Source of the DNA: Xanthomonas sacchari
Lineage (GTDB): Bacteria > Pseudomonadota > Gammaproteobacteria > Xanthomonadales > Xanthomonadaceae
Length of the DNA stretch: 64,000 nt
Reading direction: 5' to 3'
NCBI RefSeq assembly: GCF_040529065.1
Contig: NZ_CP132343.1
Location: forward strand, 62,001-126,000
Part shown: positions 60,189 through 64,000 of the stretch, piece by piece
How the letters are laid out: the number at the start of each line of letters is the position of its first letter
Position numbering within the stretch: position 1 is the stretch's first letter
Position numbers and translations under genes: made by a program
Notes under the pieces: model-generated
Seen by the model: the letters and a program-made list of their open reading frames with translations, nothing else
Database searches by the model: none
What the model was told of the DNA's origin: nothing

Positions 60189-61169
60189 CTAGCCGGCCTT
60201 GCGCCGCGCCGGCGCCTTGCGCGCGGCCGGCTTGGCCTTGGCCGCCGCAGGTTTGGCGCGTGTCGCCTTCTTGGCCTTGCCAGCCGTGCTCTTGGCCGGT
60301 TTGCCGCTCTTCTTCGCCGCGGTCTTGCGTACCGGCACGCGCTCGTCCTGTCTGGCCGGCGTGCGCTTCTTGGCCTCCAGGCTCTTCTGCAGCAGCGACA
60401 TGAAGTCGACCACGTTGGTGGTGGCGTCCTCGCGGTGCGGCGCCTCGGCGTCCTCGTCGACCTGGGTGGTGCCCTCCTGCGCCTTGATCCGCTTCTGGAT
60501 CACCGCATGCAGCCGCTCGCGGAATTCGTCGTGGTAGGCGTCGGGGTCCCAGCGCCCGGACATCGAGTCGATCAGCTGCGCCGCCATCTCGGTTTCCTTG
60601 GCGCTGATACGGTAGTCGGCGGCCTTGCCGCTGGGCAGCGTGTAGTCGTCCAGGTCCACCAGTTCCTGCGGATAGCGCAGCAGGATCAGCACCAGCGCGT
60701 CCTGCAGCGGCATCACTGCCGACAGGTATTCACGGGTGCGGATCACCACCCGCGCGATGCCGACCTTGCCGGTGCTCCGCAGGGTCTCGCGCAGCAGCAC
60801 ATAGCCCTTCTCGGCCTTCTTGCCCGGCACCAGCACGTAGGGCTTTTCGAAATAGCGCAGGTCGATCTCGGCGGCGTCGACGAAGGCTTCCACCTCCACC
60901 GCCTCGTGGCTCTCCGGCGCGGCCGAGGCGATGTCCTGCTGCTCGACCACCACGTAGTTGCCCTTGCTGTATTCGTAGGCCTTGACGATGTCCTTCCACG
61001 GCACTTCCTCGCCGGTGTCGGCATTGACCCGCTCGAAGCGGATCGGGCGCTTGTCGCGCGCGTCGAGCATGCGGAAGTGCAGGTCGACCCGGCGTTCGCC
61101 GGACATCAGCGACACCGGCACGTTGAGCAGGCCGAAGGACAGCGTGCCGGTCCAGATCGGGCGCGGCAT
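60189..61169 (-). CDS. ku: Ku protein (non-homologous end joining)
   Basis: 326 residues. Bacterial Ku: MPRPIWTGTLSFGLLNVPVSL, VPWKDIVKAYEYSKGNYVVVEQQDI, VLVPGKKAEKGYVLLRETLRSTGKVGIARVVIRTREYLSAVMP, and YHDEFRERLHAVIQKRIKAQEG, then a basic C-tail of Lys/Ala/Pro repeats (KSGKPAKSTAGKAKKATRA). Ku binds DNA ends and recruits LigD. The tail is long and lysine-rich, as in many soil and plant bacteria, and may bind DNA. The ATG overlaps the stop of the upstream 131-residue gene by one base. LigD is not in the window. Confidence 0.93.
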   Translation of the reverse strand: MPRPIWTGTLSFGLLNVPVSLMSGERRVDLHFRMLDARDKRPIRFERVNADTGEEVPWKDIVKAYEYSKGNYVVVEQQDIASAAPESHEAVEVEAFVDAAEIDLRYFEKPYVLVPGKKAEKGYVLLRETLRSTGKVGIARVVIRTREYLSAVMPLQDALVLILLRYPQELVDLDDYTLPSGKAADYRISAKETEMAAQLIDSMSGRWDPDAYHDEFRERLHAVIQKRIKAQEGTTQVDEDAEAPHREDATTNVVDFMSLLQKSLEAKKRTPARQDERVPVRKTAAKKSGKPAKSTAGKAKKATRAKPAAAKAKPAARKAPARRKAG

Positions 61170-61564
61170 CAGTGCGCCTCCATGCCGGTCGCCTGCGCCG
61201 GCAGGTGGTCCAGCGCCTGCCAGGCGTCCTCGACCACCTGCCGCGCCTGGTCCCAGTCCAGCCGCGAGTCGCCGCGCATCAGGTCCCAATGCGCGGCCAG
61301 TTCGCCATCGGTCTCGGCCTGCGGCCCGCGCGGCCAGCCGCGGGCGTGGGTCTGCAGGGCGAAGGCATAGGCCGGGCACAGGTCGCGCCACGGGGTGCGG
61401 TGGCGCGCACGGCGCTGGCGGTAGTCGGCCAGGCTGTAGCGGCGGTAATCCGGCGCATCGTGCGGGCGCGGCGCGGCGCCACGGCGACGCGGCGGCGGCA
61501 CGCTCGGCAAGGGGTCCAGATGGGCGTTGAACAGCAGCGGGTCGGGGCGGTCGCTGGGGCGCAT
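61169..61564 (-). CDS. conserved hypothetical protein upstream of ku
   Basis: 131 residues, no signal peptide, basic and Pro/Arg-rich N-half (RPDPLLFNAHLDPLPSVPPPRRRGAAPRPHDAPDYRRYSLADYRQRR). The C-half is helical with many Trp and His: RTPWRDLCPAYAFALQTHARGWPRGPQAETDGELAAHWDLMRGDSRLDWDQARQVVEDAWQALD. It overlaps the ku start (TGATG), so the two are translationally coupled and may act together in repair. Family not recognised. Confidence 0.7.
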   Translation of the reverse strand: MRPSDRPDPLLFNAHLDPLPSVPPPRRRGAAPRPHDAPDYRRYSLADYRQRRARHRTPWRDLCPAYAFALQTHARGWPRGPQAETDGELAAHWDLMRGDSRLDWDQARQVVEDAWQALDHLPAQATGMEAH

Positions 61565-61637
61565 GGCAGGGCTCCGGGCGGCAACGTCGGCGGGGGGGAT
61601 GCGCAGCAGTAGCGCCCGCCCCGTTAGCGGTTCGTGA

Positions 61638-62030
<393 letters not shown>

Positions 62031-62092
62031 GCGGAGGCGTCTTGAGATGCCGTTTTGGCGTTCGTATTCGTTTTGCGAAGTACAACGGATGT

Positions 62093-62396
62093 CTCGTAGG
62101 AGCGGCTTCGGCCGCGACCCGGGCGTTCCCGATAACGCTCCGTCGCGGCTAAAGCCGCTCCTACGGGGGACATTGTGGTGCGGTGCGGTGAGCATCATCC
62201 CAGCATCCTTGTGGGAGCGACTTCAATCGCGACAGGCCTTACCGGGAAAGCCTCGTCGCGACTGAAGCCGCTCCCACACTGCATCTGCCATTACATCGAC
62301 ATGGTCGAAGACGCGACGTGTCCATGTAGGAGCGGCTTTAGCCGCGACGGGCGTTACCGGTAACGCCACGGTCGCGGCTAAAGCCGCTCCTACAGC
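62093..62396. repeat. three tandem REP-like palindromes
   Basis: Three complete hairpin units at about 62093-62165, 62210-62279 and 62325-62393. Each consists of two facing arms (GGAGCGGCTT(C/T)AGCCGCGAC or the GGGAGCGACTTCAATCGCGA variant) with a GCNTTACCGG-type loop. They fill the 390-bp gap between the small stress-type gene and the DUF779 gene and contain no gene. Confidence 0.85.
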
Positions 62397-62420
62397 TGCA
62401 ACAGCGGCGCGGATGCGCCA

Positions 62421-62816
62421 CTACACCTTCCCCGCCGCCTCCAGCGCGGCGTACTCGCCGTCGGTGAACAGGCGCGAGCGCACCAGGAAGCGTACGCCCT
62501 CGCCGTTCTCCAGCGAGAACATGCCGCCGCGGCCGGGCACCACGTCGATAATCAGCTGGGTGTGCTTCCAGTAGGCGAACTGCGACGGGCTGATGTAGAA
62601 CGGCGCCTGCCCGATCTCGCCCAGCAGCACGTCGCGGTCGCCGACGATGAAGTCGTCCTGCGGATAGCACATGGGCGAGGAACCGTCGCAGCAGCCGCCG
62701 GACTGGTGGAACAGCAGTGCGCCGTGCCGCGCCCGCAGCTTGGCGATCAGCTGCAGCGCCGGCAGCGTCGCCAGCACCTGCGGCGGTAGCGCGTCGGCGG
62801 GCGCGGACGCGTCCAT
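62421..62816 (-). CDS. DUF779 protein, aldehyde-dehydrogenase associated
   Basis: 131 residues. The DUF779 hallmark is LLFHQSGGCCDGSSPMCYPQDDF near residue 35, with three Cys that could bind metal; then GEIGQAPFYISPSQFAYWKHTQLIIDVVPGRGGMFSLENGEGVRFLVRSRLF. Family members are encoded beside acetaldehyde dehydrogenases and are thought to assist them; the exact role is unknown. The ATG shares one base with the adhP stop (TGATG). Confidence 0.85.
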   Translation of the reverse strand: MDASAPADALPPQVLATLPALQLIAKLRARHGALLFHQSGGCCDGSSPMCYPQDDFIVGDRDVLLGEIGQAPFYISPSQFAYWKHTQLIIDVVPGRGGMFSLENGEGVRFLVRSRLFTDGEYAALEAAGKV

Positions 62817-63844
62817 CAGGCGGCCATGTCCAGCACGATGCGGCCTTCGATCTTGCCGGCGTGCATGCGCGCGAACACGTCGTTGACGTTGTCCAGGGTG
62901 TCGGTGGCCACGGTCGCGGCCACCTTGCCCTGCTCGGCGAATTCCAGCGACTCCTGCAGGTCCAGGCGCGTGCCGACGATCGAGCCGCGCACGGTCACGC
63001 CGTTGAGCACCATGCCGAAGATGTCCAGCGGGAACTGGCCCGGCGGCAGGCCGTTGAGCGAGACCGTGCCGCCGCGGCGGACCATGCCGATGGCCTGCTC
63101 GAACGCCTTCGGCGAGACCGCGGTGACCAGCGCGCCGTGCGCACCGCCGATTTCCTTCTTCAGGTACGTCACCGGGTCGGTGGTGCGCGCGTTCACCGTC
63201 ACCGTCGCACCTAGGCGCGTGGCCAGCGCCAGCTTGGCGTCGTCCACGTCCACCGCGGCCACGTTCAGGCCCATCGCCTTGGCGTACTGCACCGCCATGT
63301 GGCCGAGGCCGCCGATGCCGGAGATCACCACCCAGTTGCCGGGCTTGGTGTCGGTCACCTTCAGGCCCTTGTACACGGTGACACCGGCGCACAGGATCGG
63401 CGCGACCTCGACGAAGCCGATGCTCTTCGGCAGGTGGCCGACGTAGTTGGCATTGGCCAGCGCATACTCGGCGAAGCCGCCGTTGACCGAGTAGCCGGTG
63501 TTCTGCTGCGTCTCGCACAGGGTTTCCCAGCCGCCCAGGCAATGTTCGCAATGGCCGCAGGCCGAGTACAGCCACGGAATGCCGACACGGTCGCCTTCCC
63601 TGACGTGGCCCACGCCGGCACCCACCGCCACCACGTGGCCCACGCTCTCGTGGCCGGGAATGAACGGCGGGTTCGGCTTCACCGGCCAATCGCCTTCGGC
63701 CGCGTGCAGGTCGGTGTGGCACACGCCGCAGGCCTCGATCTTGACCAGGATGTCGCCGGCCTGCGGCCGCGGCACCGCCACTTCCTCGATTGCCAGCGGC
63801 TTGCCGAATTCCCGCACCACGGCGGCTTTCATCGTCTTGTCCAT
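62816..63844 (-). CDS. adhP: zinc-dependent alcohol dehydrogenase (AdhP)
   Basis: 342 residues from ATG 63844 (GGAG upstream). Medium-chain dehydrogenase: catalytic zinc ligands in [16 protein letters not shown] and PGHESVGHV, structural zinc Cys quartet in [18 protein letters not shown], and NAD site [30 protein letters not shown]. It oxidises ethanol-like alcohols to aldehydes, or the reverse. The DUF779 gene follows and an aldehyde dehydrogenase fragment lies upstream, all leftward, which suggests a complete alcohol-to-acid pathway. Confidence 0.93.
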   Translation of the reverse strand: MDKTMKAAVVREFGKPLAIEEVAVPRPQAGDILVKIEACGVCHTDLHAAEGDWPVKPNPPFIPGHESVGHVVAVGAGVGHVREGDRVGIPWLYSACGHCEHCLGGWETLCETQQNTGYSVNGGFAEYALANANYVGHLPKSIGFVEVAPILCAGVTVYKGLKVTDTKPGNWVVISGIGGLGHMAVQYAKAMGLNVAAVDVDDAKLALATRLGATVTVNARTTDPVTYLKKEIGGAHGALVTAVSPKAFEQAIGMVRRGGTVSLNGLPPGQFPLDIFGMVLNGVTVRGSIVGTRLDLQESLEFAEQGKVAATVATDTLDNVNDVFARMHAGKIEGRIVLDMAA

Positions 63845-63970
63845 TGCAACGCTCCTGAGAAAAACGGGTGATGTCACCATCGCGCGACCGGCGACGGATT
63901 GCCTTGATCCAGATCAGTTGGCGGCAACGCGACGACACGCCTGTGCGCGTGCCGCCGCCCTGCCCGCACG

Positions 63971-64000
63971 TCAGAAGAAGCCCAGCGCCTTCGGCGAGTA
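63971..64000 (-). CDS. aldehyde dehydrogenase, C-terminal fragment
   Basis: The minus strand from the window edge reads YSPKALGFF and TGA. This ending (S-P-K-x-L-G-F-F) is that of ExaC/AcoD-type aldehyde dehydrogenases, which are normally encoded with DUF779 and an alcohol dehydrogenase as here. Only nine residues are in the window, so the call rests mainly on context. Confidence 0.55.
   Translation of the reverse strand, partial: YSPKALGFF

Overview
The window looks like a chromosomal segment of a Xanthomonadaceae bacterium, most likely Xanthomonas. This rests on high GC and GC-rich codon use, three TonB-dependent receptors (one of the Xanthomonas/Caulobacter carbohydrate type), a FabV enoyl-ACP reductase, oligogalacturonide catabolism genes, REP-like palindromes built on a GTAGGAGCGGCTTCAGCCGCGA core, and integron attC sites of the 60-bp type. 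This is an inference from gene content; no marker gene such as rRNA is present.

Layout. 0.1-1.8 kb: a three-lipoprotein operon (CsgG-like, DUF4810, DUF799). 2.3-2.9 kb: a stand-alone C80-like cysteine peptidase. 2.9-11 kb: an oligogalacturonide/hexuronate region with kduI-kduD-RpiB-like isomerase, a VOC protein, a LacI regulator, and a TRAP transporter with a 2-keto acid hydratase; the kduI and hydratase promoters carry the same 18-bp operator-like sequence. 11.2-14.2 kb: two exported esterases. 14.8-16 kb: a GGDEF protein whose signature motif is degenerate. 16.2-20.5 kb: a TonB receptor with DUF3325, DUF3649 and PepSY partners, probably for siderophore uptake. 20.6-21.3 kb: dispersed repeats. 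21.4-23.7 kb: a second TonB receptor.

24-29 kb holds small conserved hypotheticals, including an Imm26-like gene with two compensating frameshifts. From about 29.5 kb to 43.0 kb the DNA becomes visibly richer in A+T and carries a head-to-tail series of small minus-strand genes. Recognisable attC recombination sites separate several of them; the clear ones lie at 35209, 35620, 36153, 38209 and 42365. This is an integron cassette array without an integrase in the window (a CALIN). Several cassettes encode proteins of immunity-like families (DUF1851, DUF1963/YwqG, DUF4279, DUF2185/Imm33). An A+T-rich gene for an RloC/PrrC-type anticodon nuclease candidate is inserted in the array. It is bracketed by 26-bp direct repeats and sits beside a truncated attC.

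43.7-51.9 kb: a 1279-residue exported LamG-domain protein, a carbohydrate-type TonB receptor, and a divergent PfkB sugar kinase (probable KDG kinase), with a duplicated 17-bp operator-like sequence between the last two. The kinase would phosphorylate the 2-keto-3-deoxygluconate made by KduI/KduD. 52-55 kb: fabV and an IS110-family element whose transposase has an amber stop. 55-58 kb: a two-component system and two membrane proteins. 58-60 kb: lldR-lldD for lactate oxidation, with two FadR-type operators. 60-62 kb: a Ku operon and a small stress-type protein. 62.4-64 kb: the end of an alcohol/aldehyde oxidation operon (aldehyde dehydrogenase fragment, AdhP, DUF779).
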